In this document: positions 1-12,690 of the stretch, in pieces
Position numbering within the stretch: the stretch's first letter is position 1
How the letters are laid out: the number at the start of each line of letters is the position of its first letter
Assembly (NCBI GenBank): GCA_036365145.1
Contig: JAEOAD010001566.1
Location: 1 to 64,000, forward strand
DNA: 64,000 nucleotides
Direction: 5' to 3'
Origin: Orientallactaga sibirica
Lineage: Eukaryota > Chordata > Mammalia > Rodentia > Dipodidae
Program-made: the position numbers and the translations under genes
The notes under the pieces: model-generated
What the model was told of the DNA's origin: nothing
What the model saw: the letters and a program-made list of their open reading frames with translations, nothing else
Database searches by the model: none

Positions 1-1827
1 TTTGGCTGTTTTTTTTTTTTTGCTCTGTGTGCTGTGGTGGCTGGTTGGCTTTTGCTCTCTCTGCCTGGCCTTGTGAGAGCAGGCTGTTTCTCCTGCCTTT
101 ATGGAACTTCCCCTGGATCTGTAAGCTTCAATAAATAATATCCCTTCCTCCATAACTGTGCCTGGTCTGGAAGTTCATCTCAGCGAACCTGAAGCTGTCT
201 GCAACAGTAAAGTGGTACCGAGGAGTGTGGGGTGAGATGAACCTGACCGTGTGGATATTCGTCTTTTGGAACCTTTGTTTTGGAGGAATGGTCATGGACT
301 TGGTGCTTGCAACTGAAGGTGCCTTCTGGAGTGGTAAGCCAAGTTTTATGGACTATTCTGATGAGAGTTTGAGAATGCTAAGTGCAGACAGTATTGAACT
401 TCGAGGCTTGGCTTATGAGCTTTCTAAGGGGAAGGAAAGACTGCAGAGGACTTTGTTGGAACTGGGCTACTGGCATAAGGGATGGCTACGTTCTGCTATC
501 CAGGCCCAGAAAGTTTGATCAAGGTTAAATTTGTAATGGACTGATGTGCTTGGCTGAAGATATCGGACTGAGATTTTAAGATTTTAAGTTGGAAAACCTC
601 AAGCAAGTTAAAAGCAGAGGCACTGAGACTGGTTTAGCTGCTATTGTCAAACACATTAGCAATCTTAAGGAAGGTGGAAGGAAGGTGGCCTGACTTGATT
701 TACATTAAAACAATGGAGAGGATGCCTGAGGAAAGACTGTTAGAAATGCAAACTCTTTGGAAAGAGTTGACTGGAGAAGGAACCTGCTTTTCAAGGCTAT
801 GATTTGTTTTGTCCCTGGATTAAGAATGTGGCTGTGTCCTGCACACCTGGTATTAGTTTTGGAAATATGAGAAATGCATAGAATGGTCATGAATTGCACA
901 CGGTTCCAGGAGCCGCTGCTGAGATGCGGCATGAGGCAGGGCATGAAGACCCTCAGGAATAGGCTGGAAGAGCCTTTGGAAGATGGACCGTGGTTTGCAT
1001 GGAGACCTGAAGATGTTTTGGATATACCAGGACTGTGCAAAAGGGCTACCATGGAGTGCAGTGTTGGCATGGGATGAAAGCTTTCCCTGGCGACTCTGCC
1101 CAGCTGGAGGGGCAGAATTGGAAAACCTGGAGACTGGCAGTCTCTGGTTATATTGAACTTGAACTGCAGAAGTTTGATGACTGCTGATTGGTGGTTGAGT
1201 TTGCATTATTCTAGTCTCTCTTTGCTATGCCTTATACCAGTTAAAATGTTTACTCTGTGCCTTTACATGTTGAAAGTATTTAACTTGTTTGATTTTACAG
1301 GACTCACTATCTTAAGTTGATCAAGACTGTGAGAACCTTTGAAATTGGACTGAGTACAATTTACAATGTGTGATAGTTATAAATCTATTGGGGGCCAGGA
1401 GCTAAATATATTGGGGGCCAGGGGCGGAATGTGGTAGTTTGAATATATGTCCCCCAATATATTCAGTGTTTTATTATTTTATAGTTTGCATCTGCAATCA
1501 CCTTGCTAGAGGCAAGGTCACTGGGGGCCCGGTCTTAAGGTGTGGTGATGGTTTGAGATTCCATTGTAAAGATATGCAAATGTGCCTAGCAGGAGTTCCT
1601 GAAGTGTGCTGTGTGACCTTTTGGCTGTTTTTTTTTTTTTTTGCTCTGTGTGCTGTGGTGGCTGGTTGGCTTTTGCTCTCTCTGCCTGGCCTTGTGAGAG
1701 CAGGCTGTTTCTCCTGCCTTTATGGAACTTCCCCTGGATCTGTAAGCTTCAATAAATAATATCCCTTCCTCCATAACTGTGCCTGGTCTGGAAGTTCATC
1801 TCAGCGAACCTGAAGCTGTCTGCAACA
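1..1827 (+). mobile_element. Non-autonomous ERVL/MaLR-type provirus, copy 1 (5' LTR truncated by window start)
   Basis: The 3' part of the 5' LTR occupies 1-206 and ends in gcaaca. A primer-binding-site-like stretch follows at 213-233; it fits the 3' end of tRNA-Leu(UAA) apart from small insertions. The internal region is 207-1429. A purine-rich tract (ggggccaggggcggaa) lies directly before a complete 3' LTR at 1430-1827, which begins TGTGGTAGTTTG and ends CTGCAACA. The LTR has a poly(A) signal in the string cttcaataaataat. The two LTR portions look identical apart from the length of a T run, so the insertion should be young. The internal region is only about 1.2 kb and shows no recognisable gag, pol or env. 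The reading frames at 225-518 and 874-1077 resemble those of the copy at 12685-14051, but stops differ between copies, so coding is doubtful. The tRNA-Leu site and short non-coding interior point to ERVL/MaLR; the subfamily name is not known to me. Confidence 0.85.
1430..1827 (+). repeat. 3' LTR of ERVL/MaLR-type copy 1
   Basis: Complete LTR of 398 bp with TG...CA ends. It differs from the other family members by a run of about 15 T at 1627-1642, where the others read ggctatagttttgctc. Directly downstream, at 1828, the sequence continues as the inside of a tRNA-derived SINE (gatggcttagtggttaagg), so the element landed within the SINE head. The SINE's first bases should lie beyond the window start. 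Confidence 0.88.
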
Positions 1828-1999
1828 GATGGCTTAGTGGTTAAGGTGCTTTCCTATTAAGCCTAAGGGCTTGTGTTTGACTCTCCAGGTCCCACATAAG
1901 CCAGATACGCAGTGATGCAAGTGTGCAAGGCTGTACATGTGCACAAGGGGGCCCATGCATCTGGAGTTTGACTGCAGTGGCTGGAGACCCTGACACACC

Positions 2000-2033
<34 letters not shown>

Positions 2034-2046
2034 CATTAAAAAAAAA
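1828..2046 (+). mobile_element. DIP-like tRNA-derived SINE, head cut by ERV insertion
   Basis: The body matches the family that recurs through the window: ggcttagtggttaaggtgc, a tgactctccaggtcccac B-box-like part, a tctggagtttgactgcagtggctggag segment, a (CT)n run at about 2003-2031 and an A-rich tail. Confidence 0.85.
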
Positions 2047-2517
2047 TGACAGTCTTTTGGGCTTGCCTCAAAAAGAAAAGTAGATTTGAGTTCAGGATCT
2101 AGAAGTTCAGAATGAGCACAATCAAAATATCTTATTTTAAATATAAGTGTGTGTCAATCCTGAATTGGTTATTCAGTGAAACTCTCAGATACCAGCAGGT
2201 TTCTGAAAGTTCGTGCTTTAGTAAAAGGTAATATATATGTATCTGTTAGTAGTCAGTAGATGCAGAAGAATGGATTTTTGATATCCCCCTTTCTACCTAT
2301 GAATGCCTTTTTCACAGGAAGAAGAGATTCATTAACTGATATCCAGACTACCAGGGGAGGTGCTATTTGGGAAATTTCTCCCATATAACAAGACAAACCT
2401 TGCTAATTGTGTTCCTCTCCCCTCCCATACAACCTCACAGACCGTAAAGGCCTTTTTCCTTCTGTCCACATGTCGAAACCTCTGTTCTGTTGCTTACCTC
2501 TAGAAAAGTTCAGCAAT

Positions 2518-2745
2518 TAGTCTGGGAACATAGCTCAGTTGGCAGAGTGACTGCCTAGCATGCATGAAGCTGTGGGTTCAATCCCTAACACCATATAATT
2601 GTGTTTCATAGTATATCCCTGTAACCCCAGCACTCAAAACATAAAAGTAGGTAGATCAGAAGTTCAAAATCATCCTTGGTACATAGTTATCTTGAGACAA
2701 GCCTAGAATATGTAAAATCCTGTGTCAAAATATCTCCAGACATCC
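2518..2745 (+). mobile_element. B4-type (ID + B1) composite SINE
   Basis: An ID-like head (tagctcagttggcagagtg, ctgggttcaatcccta-like) is followed by a degraded B1-like right part (cctgtaaccccagcactc ... gagacaagcc). Strongly diverged, so old. Confidence 0.65.
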
Positions 2746-3639
2746 CATTTTTGATTGATATATTTTCCATTTGAATGCTATGAACTACCATTTTAATAAA
2801 TTTTTATGATTTTCCTGTTAGTGGGTCAGTTCATTTCATACACTAAAATGATCAGAGGAAAAAGAATAAATTAAAGGATTTCTTTCTTATTAATCTTGAT
2901 GGGGTACTGTTGCTAAAATATCATTTCTTGAATTGCTTCGAATGGGATTTGAGACTCTTGGCCCTACCTGCTGGATCAATAGGAAACTGCAGACACTGTT
3001 GTGATGGGGACAGGATGAGTGGCACAGGCTCTACATCATGGGTGGTTGAAAACCCAGGGGGAATATCAGCTTGATTTGGAATTCATAGGGTCTGAAAGAC
3101 ATAAACTATGCAATCATATTGAAGAAAGGTGTTAATGCAAGGGGCAGGAAGAACTTAAGAAAATATTTGGGGAAAGTAAGATCAATACAAACTTCATGCA
3201 CGTACAATAATGTCAAAATTGAAAAAAAGTACTAAAGGTTTCCAAATAGAACAATAGTAACTATTGGCCCCCAAAGTGGTAAGCATTCAGAGTTTTTCCA
3301 ACTCTTTGCATAAGTTTTCCATGTCACTTGTAATGTTCCATATAAAGATCTTGCTACTGGGTCATAGTTTATATTCCCCATTCAAGGGACATTTGTCACT
3401 CGTATAAACTTCTGAAGTAGTCTTTAGACAATGAGTTGGCAGCATGCTTTCAACAAAGAGCCAATGTGTAGGCTTCCGTGGTGATGATGAATTTCAAATA
3501 TTGGACTTTTAGGCTACTTGCTCAGTGCAGGGACAAAAATACCTCACCAGAAGCAGCATTTTGAAGGAAAGGGCTTGTTGTCAATTTTTGGTTTCGATGG
3601 CGAAATGCCAATTTTGAAGAACCAGAGAGTATATGTTGC
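2746..3639. other. No gene or clear repeat recognised
   Basis: AT-rich sequence with no long reading frame and no repeat I can name. The end of it may already belong to the MaLR-like LTR that follows. Confidence 0.5.
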
Positions 3640-3798
3640 GTTATAACACCTTAAGGCCTGGCCCCGGTAACATACCTTTTCCAAGAAAGCCTACCTCCTA
3701 AAGGTTCCATAAAGTTCCAAGGGCAGTGTCAGCCATTGGGGATTAATTATTCAAATACATAAGTCCATGGGGATCATTTTACATTGGAACTATCACAT
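3640..3798 (+). repeat. MaLR-like LTR 3' fragment
   Basis: The string cctacctcctaaaggttcc, then a cattgggg-type spacer and ccatggggatcattttacattggaac, follows the usual 3' half of old mammalian MaLR LTRs. No terminal repeats or target duplication could be defined. Confidence 0.45.
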
Positions 3799-3889
3799 GG
3801 GTCTTTTCAAAGAAATTTGTATCATTATGCAAGAAATATTTCACCACTCTTTTTTATTCATTTTATTTTATTTTTTATTTTTTAATGAT

Positions 3890-6104
3890 GTTAATTTATT
3901 TTTTAAATTTTAAATATATATTTTTTATTTATATTATTCTGATTTTACATTCATAGTATTGGTTCCATTGTCCTCCTCCCTGTCCTCCCACTTTCAAAGG
4001 GACCCTCATCAATGTGGAATGTGGGTCATGCATTGTGAGGTTAGTCAAGAGTTCTGGGGGGTATGCCCCAGTTCTGTGCATAATGCCCCAACTTGTGACT
4101 CTAACAATCTTTCTGCCCCCTCTTCCATGAGTTTCCCTGAGCCACATTGGGGTCATTTTAGTTCTACTTCAGTGATGAGGTTTTGGGAGCCTCTGTGTCT
4201 CTGAATATCTGGCTTAGTTGGAGTTGGATGTTCTCTGTGTTTATCTCCTTCAGCCTTTTTCTGGTGTCGTGATCACCATGAATGCTGTATTCTTGCCCTT
4301 CCCCTGCGTTGTTCTGTGGTTTCAGCTGGGGCCCTGGTGAGGTGCGGTTAGCTGATCCTCCCTTCAGGTTCATTGTCCACCTGAAAAAAGATAAGCAAAT
4401 TCTCCAACGGAAAGAGAAGTTAGTACTAGATCGAAGGGATGACCATATATGTTTTGGAGGGAATTTTATATGTGTTGGCTCTCTTCTAGCCCACATTCGG
4501 TGGTATCTTGATCTTGGAGACTGAGCTCATTTTTTGTACTTCGTTTTGACTTATTTCCCAGTTCCATTCCACTGAGTGGATCTATTAGCCAAATCAAGAG
4601 CAGTTGGTTACCCACCATGGCTGTTTGCCACTACTGCACTTGTATGAGCATTACGTCAAGTTGTTTCCTGCTGGGTATCTTAGGCTGCAAGTTGTTTGGA
4701 CCAATGTCGGACATTTTCCCCCAGTTGCTCGTGTAGCACCCTCTGATACTAGACTAGCTAACTGTCTGGGGACTGACCTTCTTCCAGATTCTGGCCAGGT
4801 CTCTCTGTGTTTGGTCTCACACACGTATGCTGTCTTCGACAGTACGGTCTTACCACTAACCTTTGGTGGGTCACCAAGAACTCTGACAGAAGTCTGTCTT
4901 TTTTGGGAAACCTTGTAGGTGTTTTAGATCAATAGCTCATTGTGGAAGTTAACCCCGTGCTGGCACTGGTTTTTATAAGTCTGCACCTAGGAAGGTGAGG
5001 GAGGAAAAGGATAGATAATATAAAAGAGAAAGTGAGTATAGAGAGGAGAGAGGGAGAGAGAGAGAGAGAGAAAGAGAAGAGAAAGAGAAGCAGGACAAGA
5101 TTAAAGTTGGCCTTCATGATGCTCTCTTCAGGTTCCTGTAGTTCGGGTGTTCCCTCTGCGGGCCTGCTGAAGGATCAATGTTTTAGCCTGTTGTTCAGAA
5201 TAAAGGGTTTTATAGTATCTTTTCCCTTTGTCCCAATTTGTATCCCCCCTTGTCCTCCCTCCCACCCTCTTGTTCCCTCTCACTCTTACCCTCCCTCCAT
5301 CCCACCCTCCCTCTTGTCTGGGCCTCAGAGTGTTTATTAGGTTTGGCCACATGTCACATGGATTCAGGCTAGGAGTGACAGATAAACAAGACCATGCGAT
5401 GATTATCTTTTTGTGCTTGGGTAAGCTCACTGAGGATGATCTGTTCTATGTTTGACCATTTTTTTTTTCAAATTTCCTTATTTCATCTTTCCTTACTGCT
5501 ATGTAGAATTAGATATACCACATCTTTGTTATCCATTCATCTAGTGATGGACACCTGGGTTGATTCCAGCTCTTTGCTATTATGAATTGAGCAGCTATAA
5601 ACATGATTGAGCAAATGTCTCTGATCTGAGGTTTGGAGCCTTTAGGGTAAATGCCCAATAAGGGAATAACTGGATCCATTGGTAGGTCTATGGTCATCCT
5701 TTTCAGGAGTCTCCATATAGCTGTCCATAGTGGTTGAACCATTTTACATTCCCACCAGCAGTGAAAACTTGTTCCTATATCTCCACAGCCTTGCCAGCAT
5801 TTGTTTTCTTTTTTCTTTTTTCTTTTTTTTTTTAGTTTTGCAAGGTAGTACAGGCTGACCTGGAATTAACTATGTAGTCTCAGGGTGACCTCGAACTCTC
5901 AACGATCCTCCTACCTCTGCCTCCCCAGTGCTGGGATTAAAGGTGTGCGCCACCACGCATGGCTCATTGTTTTTTTTAATGTTAGCCATCCTTACTGAGT
6001 AAGGTGGAATCTCATAGTTGTTTTAATTTGCATTTCCCTGATAATTAGGGATTTTGAACATTTTCTTAAATGTGTGTTTGCTATTTGTATTTGTATGTTT
6101 CTGT
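3890..6104 (-). mobile_element. LINE-1 3' portion (ORF2 C-terminus and long 3'UTR), 5' truncated
   Basis: The minus strand at 5509-5742 encodes the conserved C-terminal part of L1 ORF2 ([31 protein letters not shown]). The homologous ORF2 stretch resumes at 5975-6100 after a B1 insertion. From 5460 down to about 3890 is a long 3'UTR with a GA-rich tract at 5039-5090 and C/T-rich blocks at 5225-5320. The other L1 3'UTRs in this window have a different 3'UTR layout, so this is probably an older subfamily. 5' truncation is usual for L1 insertions. Confidence 0.8.
5812..5963 (-). mobile_element. B1 SINE inside L1
   Basis: Minus-strand B1 with T-rich tail on the left; diagnostic strings are tatgtagtctcagggtgacc and gtgctgggattaaaggtgtg. 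It splits the L1 ORF2 remnant. Confidence 0.88.
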
Positions 6105-6184
6105 TTTTTGTGGTGCCGGATATTAAATCCAGTGCCTTGTGTGTGGTAGGCAAGTACTCTACCACTGAGTTACATCCCTAGCCT
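6105..6184 (-). mobile_element. ID-like SINE head
   Basis: The reverse complement reads ggctagggatgtaactcagtggtagagtacttgcc, an ID/B4-type tRNA-derived head about 80 bp long. No B1 half follows. Confidence 0.6.
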
Positions 6185-6460
6185 CCATTTCATTGTTGAA
6201 ATGCATTTCTTTATACTTAAAAACAGAACCAGTGTGTGGAAAAAATGTCACCAGCATAGAAGCATGGAAGCAGTTGTACTGTTTCAGTGCTGGGCTCCAT
6301 GAAAGTGAGGTTAGGAAAGGCAAATACTGCATGGCAAGTGTTTTTGTGTTGAGAAGCCACGATGCCAGCTTGTGCCAGCCAAGACATAGCAAGGTATAAC
6401 TTTAATATCTGTTTATGTTACTTCCTCACCTTCACTAGGTAACTTTTGCTTTTGTTTTAG

Positions 6461-6911
<451 letters not shown>

Positions 6912-6959
6912 ATTCTTTGGGCTTTCTTGAGGCAAGCCCAACAGACTGGCCTTTTTTTT

Positions 6960-7725
6960 TTTTCATTAGGTAGTTCTTTATTTTATTTTATTTTTTTTAT
7001 TGACAACTTCTATACTTACAAAGATAAACCATGATATTTCCCTCCCCTTCTCCCATTCGCCTTCAGAACTCCAATCTCCATCATATCCCCACCCTTTCTT
7101 CATTAGTCTCTCTTTTAATTTGATGTCATCATCTTTTTCTCCTATTATAAAGGTCTTGTGCAGATATTGCTAGGCACTGTGAGGTCATGGATATCGAGGA
7201 CAGTTGCATTGTAAGGAGTTGTACCCTTCCTTTGGCTCTTACATTCTTTCTGCCACCTCTTCTGCAGTGGACCCTGAGTCTTGGAGGGTGTGATAGAGAT
7301 GTTTCAGTGCTGGACACAACTCCATCCCTTCTTCTCAGCACTATGTTGCCTTTTGGGTCATCCCAGTGGTCATTGCCATCTGAAAAGAGATGCTTCTCTA
7401 ACCAGAAGTGAGAGTAGCATTAATATATGAATATGAACATTAAGTATAGTGCTCTCAGGACAGTTTGGTGGGAATAATATATACATTTATCCAGACAAGA
7501 GCAGGCTTTATACCCCTAAGCTCATGACCTCTCCAGCCATAGACTTTTGATTAATTTTTTCAGTACCAGGCATATATTCCTTCCCATAGAGTGGGCCTTC
7601 AGTCTAATTAGAGAGGAGTTTGTTTCCCCCAGAGCAGACATGCCACTATTACTCCCATTTGGTTGTTGGGCCTGTCTGGCCAAACTTGAGGTTTCCAGTG
7701 TCCACTGTTTTAACCGCTGATGATT
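6960..7725 (-). mobile_element. LINE-1 3'UTR fragment
   Basis: Starts at the poly(A) side with T-rich sequence and attgacaacttctatactta, the 3' terminus seen in every younger L1 here. The body is homologous to 7813-8580 along its length. The 70-74-aa frames in it are 3'UTR, not genes. Confidence 0.8.
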
Positions 7726-7726
7726 T

Positions 7727-8990
7727 CTTTTCTTTATTTTTTATTTTTATTGACAACTTCTTTAATTGTTGACAATATCCCATGTTATTTCCCTCCCTCC
7801 CCCCACTTTCCCCTTATTTTATTTTTTTATTGACAACTTCTATACTTACATACAAAAAACCCATGATATTTCCCTCCCCTCCCCCATTCCCCTTTAGAAC
7901 TCCATTCTTCATCATATCTCCTCCCTCTCTCCATTAGTCTCTCTTTTAATTTGATGCCATTATCTTTTTCTTCTATTATGAGGGTCTTGTGAAGGTATTG
8001 CTAGGCACTGCAAGGTCATGGATATCAAGGCTAATTTATGTCTGAACAGTTGTATTGTAAGGATTTGTACTCTTCCTTTGGCTCTTACATTCTTTCTGCC
8101 CCCTCTTCTGCAATGGATCCTGACCCTTGGAGGGTGTGACAGAGATGTTTCAGTGCTGGACATTCCTCTATCCCTTCTTCTTAGCACTGTGTTGCCTTTT
8201 GGGTCATCCCAGTGGTCAGCTCCGTCCAAAAGAGAAATTTCTCTAACCAGAAGTGAGAGTAGCATTAATATATGAATATGAAAATTAAGTGTAGTGCTCT
8301 CAGCGCAGCTTGGTTGGCATAATATATACATTTAGCCAGACAAGAGCAGGCTTTATACCCCTAAGGCTCATGACCTCCCCTACCATAGACTTTTGCTTAG
8401 TTATTCCAGTAGAGAGGCATGTATTCCCTCCCATAGAGATGGCCTTCAGTCCAATTATGGAGCAGTTGGTTACCCCAAGAGCAGACATGCCACTATTGCA
8501 CCTGTTCAGTCATTGGGCCTGTATGGCCAAACTTGGATTTTTCCAGTGTCCACTTTTTTCACTGATGATGGATGACTTCTGTCTCCCATGTGGCTGCATG
8601 CAGTGCAGCTTTTTCCAGCTTTTAGTTGGTTGGTCTACAGGGAGAAGGTTTTCTGCTCAGCACCAGCTTGCTTTCTCAGTGACCTTGCCTCTCAGGCAAG
8701 AGATGTCTTCAGCAATAGGGTCTTACCATCTGTTTCTCAAGGGAAACCAAGGGCCTTGGCAAAAGCCTTTAATGTTTTGGAGGCTACTGGGACCTCCTTG
8801 GCCAACAACTCACTGGAAGGTATCCCATCCCAGGCACTGAAAATTTTCTAGTAACAGTCTATAGATTCTGCATGTGCCATTATTCAAAAAAGTAGGTTTA
8901 CATAAGTCTTATTCAGACCATCTTGAATTTTGATTGACCCTCCCCCTGCCCTTCTTTTACGTATTCTCTTCCCATGGCCTGGCTTATGCC
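7727..8990 (-). mobile_element. Second and third LINE-1 3' ends in tandem
   Basis: A short L1 terminus (attgacaacttctttaattg) at 7748-7812 abuts another terminus (attgacaacttctatacttac) at about 7829. The latter continues as a 3'UTR through about 8880, then a C/T-rich stretch. The 176-aa frame at 8310-8840 lies wholly in this 3'UTR and reads across the same strings found at 54800-55700, so it is not a gene. Confidence 0.78.
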
Positions 8991-9006
8991 ATTCCCCTCT
9001 GTTTTT

Positions 9007-9167
9007 TATTTATTTTTTAATGTTTTTTTCAAGGTAGGGTCTCACTCTAGCTCAGGCTGACTTGGAATTCACTGTGTAGTCTCAGGGTGGCCTCAAACTC
9101 ACTGCAATACTCCTACCTCTGCCTCCCAAGTGCTGGGATTGAGGGCATGTGCCACCACACCAAGCTT
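9007..9167 (-). mobile_element. B1 SINE
   Basis: Minus-strand B1: caaggtagggtctcactcta, gtgtagtctcagggtggcc, gtgctgggattgagggcatg. Confidence 0.88.
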
Positions 9168-10076
9168 AGAAATCTTATATTTATTATCTTCAAAAAATTG
9201 AGACTGTGTTCTAGTTTCTACAGCAATTATCAACCTAGTATAACAGGATCCTATTTTCAAGTTGTAATTTCCTTTAGCCCTGGCCTAAAGCATTTCCAAA
9301 TGAGTGGGAACTTGGTTCCTGAATTGTGTACATTGTTACTTTGGTGAGTGGAGTTATCTCATCTGCCTCTTCTCCCGCTTGAGCAGATGTCATCTTCTTT
9401 CCATCTGTTATCCAGCAGTATCCAGGAGTATCCATGCATTCTTCTAGAATAAGTTTAATCTTAATTCATCTCAGAATGTATCAGGGTTCCCTGAAGGTCT
9501 ATCAGATGTTTTGTAGTCCTATGTTTGGCATGGAAAAGATGAAATGTACTCCCCTAACAGCCCACGTCCATCTAGGAACTTCCATGCATGCAGAAGTAGT
9601 GGGAGTTGTCTCTAGATGTGGTTCACAACAGAATGTCTTAAGAGATCTCAAAGCTGGTGTTTCAATTGTGTTCACTTGAAGAAACCTTATAGGAAATACT
9701 TTTTGAATCAATGTTAGTCAAGACTTTAATCACAATCCAATCTTTGAACAAGGTTAGATTAGCAAATTATTTGCATTAGAAGAGGAAATGAGTGATCCCT
9801 GTAGTGATGGAACCAACAGGGATCAATTTCCACACAGAGCAGGTAGCAAGTCTGTGTACAAGGAGAATGATCTAATTGAGTCATTTTTGAAAATTGGGTT
9901 TTCAGAGAAGGAGATCAGAATTCTCCTTAAAGGAAAGCCTAGAAGGTACTGAGGTTTGCTGAAAATGGTTGCCAAATATGTCAGAGGCAGTGTGGGAAAT
10001 AAGAAAAAGAAAGGGAACAAGGAAGAATAAACCAATGAGAGACTCAAACCCTTTAATTTTTGCTAGTGATTTTTAA
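9168..10076. other. No gene or clear repeat recognised
   Basis: About 0.9 kb of apparently single-copy sequence. The frames at 9434-9679 (plus) and 9502-9711 (minus) overlap on opposite strands and show no motif. Confidence 0.5.
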
Positions 10077-10332
10077 CCCTAAATTTCTCTGTTCTGAGGA
10101 AGTTTTCTTGTTCTCCTTTACTTGAATATGGTGGGACAATTTAACACACTGCACAGGTTCGTTAATGCACAAATGAGTGAGGACCAATATCTTGTGTTCT
10201 GACTTGCATGGGAAATAAGAGGGAGAAAGAAGGAAACCTTCTTAAGAAAGCCTGGCAGACTCTTGCACACACAGAAGCCTGACACAACACTATGCTGAAA
10301 TGATCATTTCAGTCATCACTGAAGTGCCTCTT

Positions 10333-10784
10333 TGTTGGGCCCTGCCCGGTGTGAGGCCTAGTGGTTCTGAGCCCAGCCAGAGTTTACCTGTACTTGGCCT
10401 ACTCCCGGTGAGGCCTAGTCGAGCTTCCAGAGCCTGAGTAGAGTTTCACGACCTGTCCTTGAAGTGACTCAACACCTAAGCTGAAACTGCCTCCGCCCAG
10501 CTGCTGCTGACGTGGTGAAATACTATTGGCCCTTACACCTTTATCTCATCCTTTTTCCCACCCTCTCTCAAAATATATAAATACCTTCCCATGACAATAA
10601 ACGGAGAGATTCCCGCCTTAGACGGTCTCCGTGGCTCAATGTGGTTTTTCTCCCCGGTGTTTTGGGGGGGAGGGGTTTGAGTCGCCGACATCCGCCTTCC
10701 CGCTCAGCCTCGCAAGAAGCGGCTGGCCCAGCTCTCTCTCTCTTCCACTCTACTTGCTGGTGGTGGAGGGAAAAAACCCCGGCA
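10333..10784 (+). mobile_element. Class II (ERVK-like) solo LTR, copy in duplication unit A
   Basis: A 452-bp LTR begins TGTTGGGCCC and ends CCCCGGCA. It is flanked by a perfect 6-bp direct repeat, cctctt, at 10327-10332 and 10785-10790. A 6-bp target duplication is typical of class II (beta-like) retroviruses. A TATA-like atatataaata lies near 10574 and a poly(A) signal aataaa at 10596-10601. No internal sequence remains, as expected after LTR-LTR recombination. Confidence 0.88.
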
Positions 10785-10903
10785 CCTCTTTGGTCTTCAT
10801 TGTGTCATGAGTTCCCCCGTTCATCCAAGAGGAATGCCATAGCAGTTTGGGTGGGCACAACATATCCTCTTTGATTTTGTAAATGAGTAATGTAGAAGAA
10901 GGG

Positions 10904-11471
10904 TGTGGTAGTTTGAATATATGGCCCCCAATTATTCAATCTTTTATTACTTTATAGTTTGTATCTGCAATCACCTTCCTAGAGGCAATGTCACTGGGGG
11001 CTGGTCTTAAGGTGTTAATGGTGGGTTTGTGATTCCATTGTAAAGATATGCAAAGTGTGCCCAGTAGGAGTTCCTGAAGTGTGCTGTGTGACTTTTTGGC
11101 TATAGTTTTGCTCTGTGTGCTGTGTGGCTGGGGGCTTTGCTCTTTCTTGCCTGGTCCTGTGAGAGCAGGCCGTTTCTGCCATTATAGAACTTCCCCTGGA
11201 TCTGTAAGCTTCAATAAATAATATCCCTTCCTCCATAACTGTGCCTGGTCTGGAAGTTCATCTTGATGAACCTGAAGCTGTCTGCTACAGTAAAGTGGTA
11301 CCAGGAGTGGGGTGAGATGAACCTGACCATGTGGATATTCATCTTTTGGAACTTTTGTTTTGGAGGAATGGGCATGGACTTGGTGCTTGCAACTGAAGAT
11401 GCCTTCTGGAGTGGTAAGCCAAGTTTTATGGACTATTCTGATGAGAGTTTGAGAATACTAAGTGCAGACAG
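10904..11471 (+). mobile_element. ERVL/MaLR-type 5' LTR plus start of interior, unit A (stranded partial copy)
   Basis: The LTR is 10904-11289 (TGTGGTAG...CTGCTACA, 386 bp, poly(A) signal at 11213-11218). A primer binding site TGGTACCAGGAGTGGGGT follows at 11296-11313; it complements the 3' end of tRNA-Leu(UAA) including CCA. Interior sequence then runs to 11471, where it is cut by the duplication junction. Confidence 0.9.
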
Positions 11472-11728
11472 ACCCTAAATTTCTCTGTTCTGAGGAAGTT
11501 TTCTTGTTCTCCTTTACTTGAATATGGTGGGACAATTTAACACACTGCACAGGTTTGTTAATGCACAAATGAGTGAGGACCAATATCTTGTGTTCTGACT
11601 TGCATGGGAAATAAGAGGGAGAAAGAAGGAAACCTTCTTAAGAAAGCCTGGCAGACTCTTGCACACACAGAAGCCTGACACAACACTATGCTGAGATGAT
11701 CATTTCAGTCATCACTGAAGTGCCTCTT

Positions 11729-12180
11729 TGTTGGGCCCCCTGCGGTGTGAGGCCTAGTGGTTCTGAGCCCAGCCAGAGTTTACCTGTACTTGGCCTACTC
11801 CCGGTGAGGCCTAGTCGAGCTTCCAGAGCCTGAGTAGAGTTTCACGACCTGTCCTTGAAGTGACTCAACACCTAAGCTGAAACTGCCTCCGCCCAGCTGC
11901 TGCTGACGTGGTGAAATACTATTGGCCCTTACACCTTTATCTCATCCTTTTTCCCACCCTCTCTCAAAATATATAAATACCTTCCCATGACAATAAACGG
12001 AGAGATTCCCGCCTTAGACGGTCTCCGTGGCTCAATGTGGTTTTTCTCCCCGGTGTTTTGGGGGGGAGGGGTTTGAGTCGCCGACATCCGCCTTCCCGCT
12101 CAGCCTCGCAAGAAGCGGCTGGCCCAGCTCTCTCTCTCTTCCACTCTACTTGCTGGTGGTGGAGGGAAAAAACCCCGGCA
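11729..12180 (+). mobile_element. Class II solo LTR, copy in duplication unit B
   Basis: Duplicate of the solo LTR at 10333, with the same 6-bp flanks cctctt at 11723-11728 and 12181-12186. It differs at a few positions near its 5' end (gggccccctgcgg versus gggccctgcccgg). The shared flanks show it was copied by the segmental event and not by independent integration. Confidence 0.88.
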
Positions 12181-12690
12181 CCTCTTTGGTCTTCATTGTG
12201 TCATGAGTTCCCCGTTCATCCAAGAGGAATGCCATAGCAGTTTGGGTGGGCACAACATATCCTCTTTGATTTTGTAAATGAGTAATGTAGAAGAAGGGTG
12301 TGGTAGTTTGAATATATGGCCCCCAATTATTCAATCTTTTATTACTTTATAGTTTGTATCTGCAATCACCTTCCTAGAGGCAATGTCACTGGGGGCTGGT
12401 CTTAAGGTGTTAATGGTGGGTTTGTGATTCCATTGTAAAGATATGCAAAGTGTGCCCAGTAGGAGTTCCTGAAGTGTGCTGTGTGACTTTTTGGCTATAG
12501 TTTTGCTCTGTGTGCTGTGTGGCTGGGGGCTTTGCTCTTTCTTGCCTGGTCCTGTGAGAGCAGGCCGTTTCTGCCATTATAGAACTTCCCCTGGATCTGT
12601 AAGCTTCAATAAATAATATCCCTTCCTCCATAACTGTGCCTGGTCTGGAAGTTCATCTTGATGAACCTGAAGCTGTCTGCTACAGTAAAG

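Noticed and set aside
705..1206. Minus-strand frames of 117-121 codons
   Set aside because: Antisense to the ERV interior. The matching region of copy 2 gives a different, shorter minus frame, so no conservation.
8310..8840. 176-codon plus-strand frame, one of the longest frames in the window
   Set aside because: It lies entirely in L1 3'UTR; the same strings occur at 7450-7720 and 54800-55700 with stops and gaps, so it is not conserved as protein.
10641..10874. 77-codon frame repeated exactly at 12037-12237
   Set aside because: The frame is inside a solo LTR and repeats only because of the tandem duplication; a 1-base indel changes its end.
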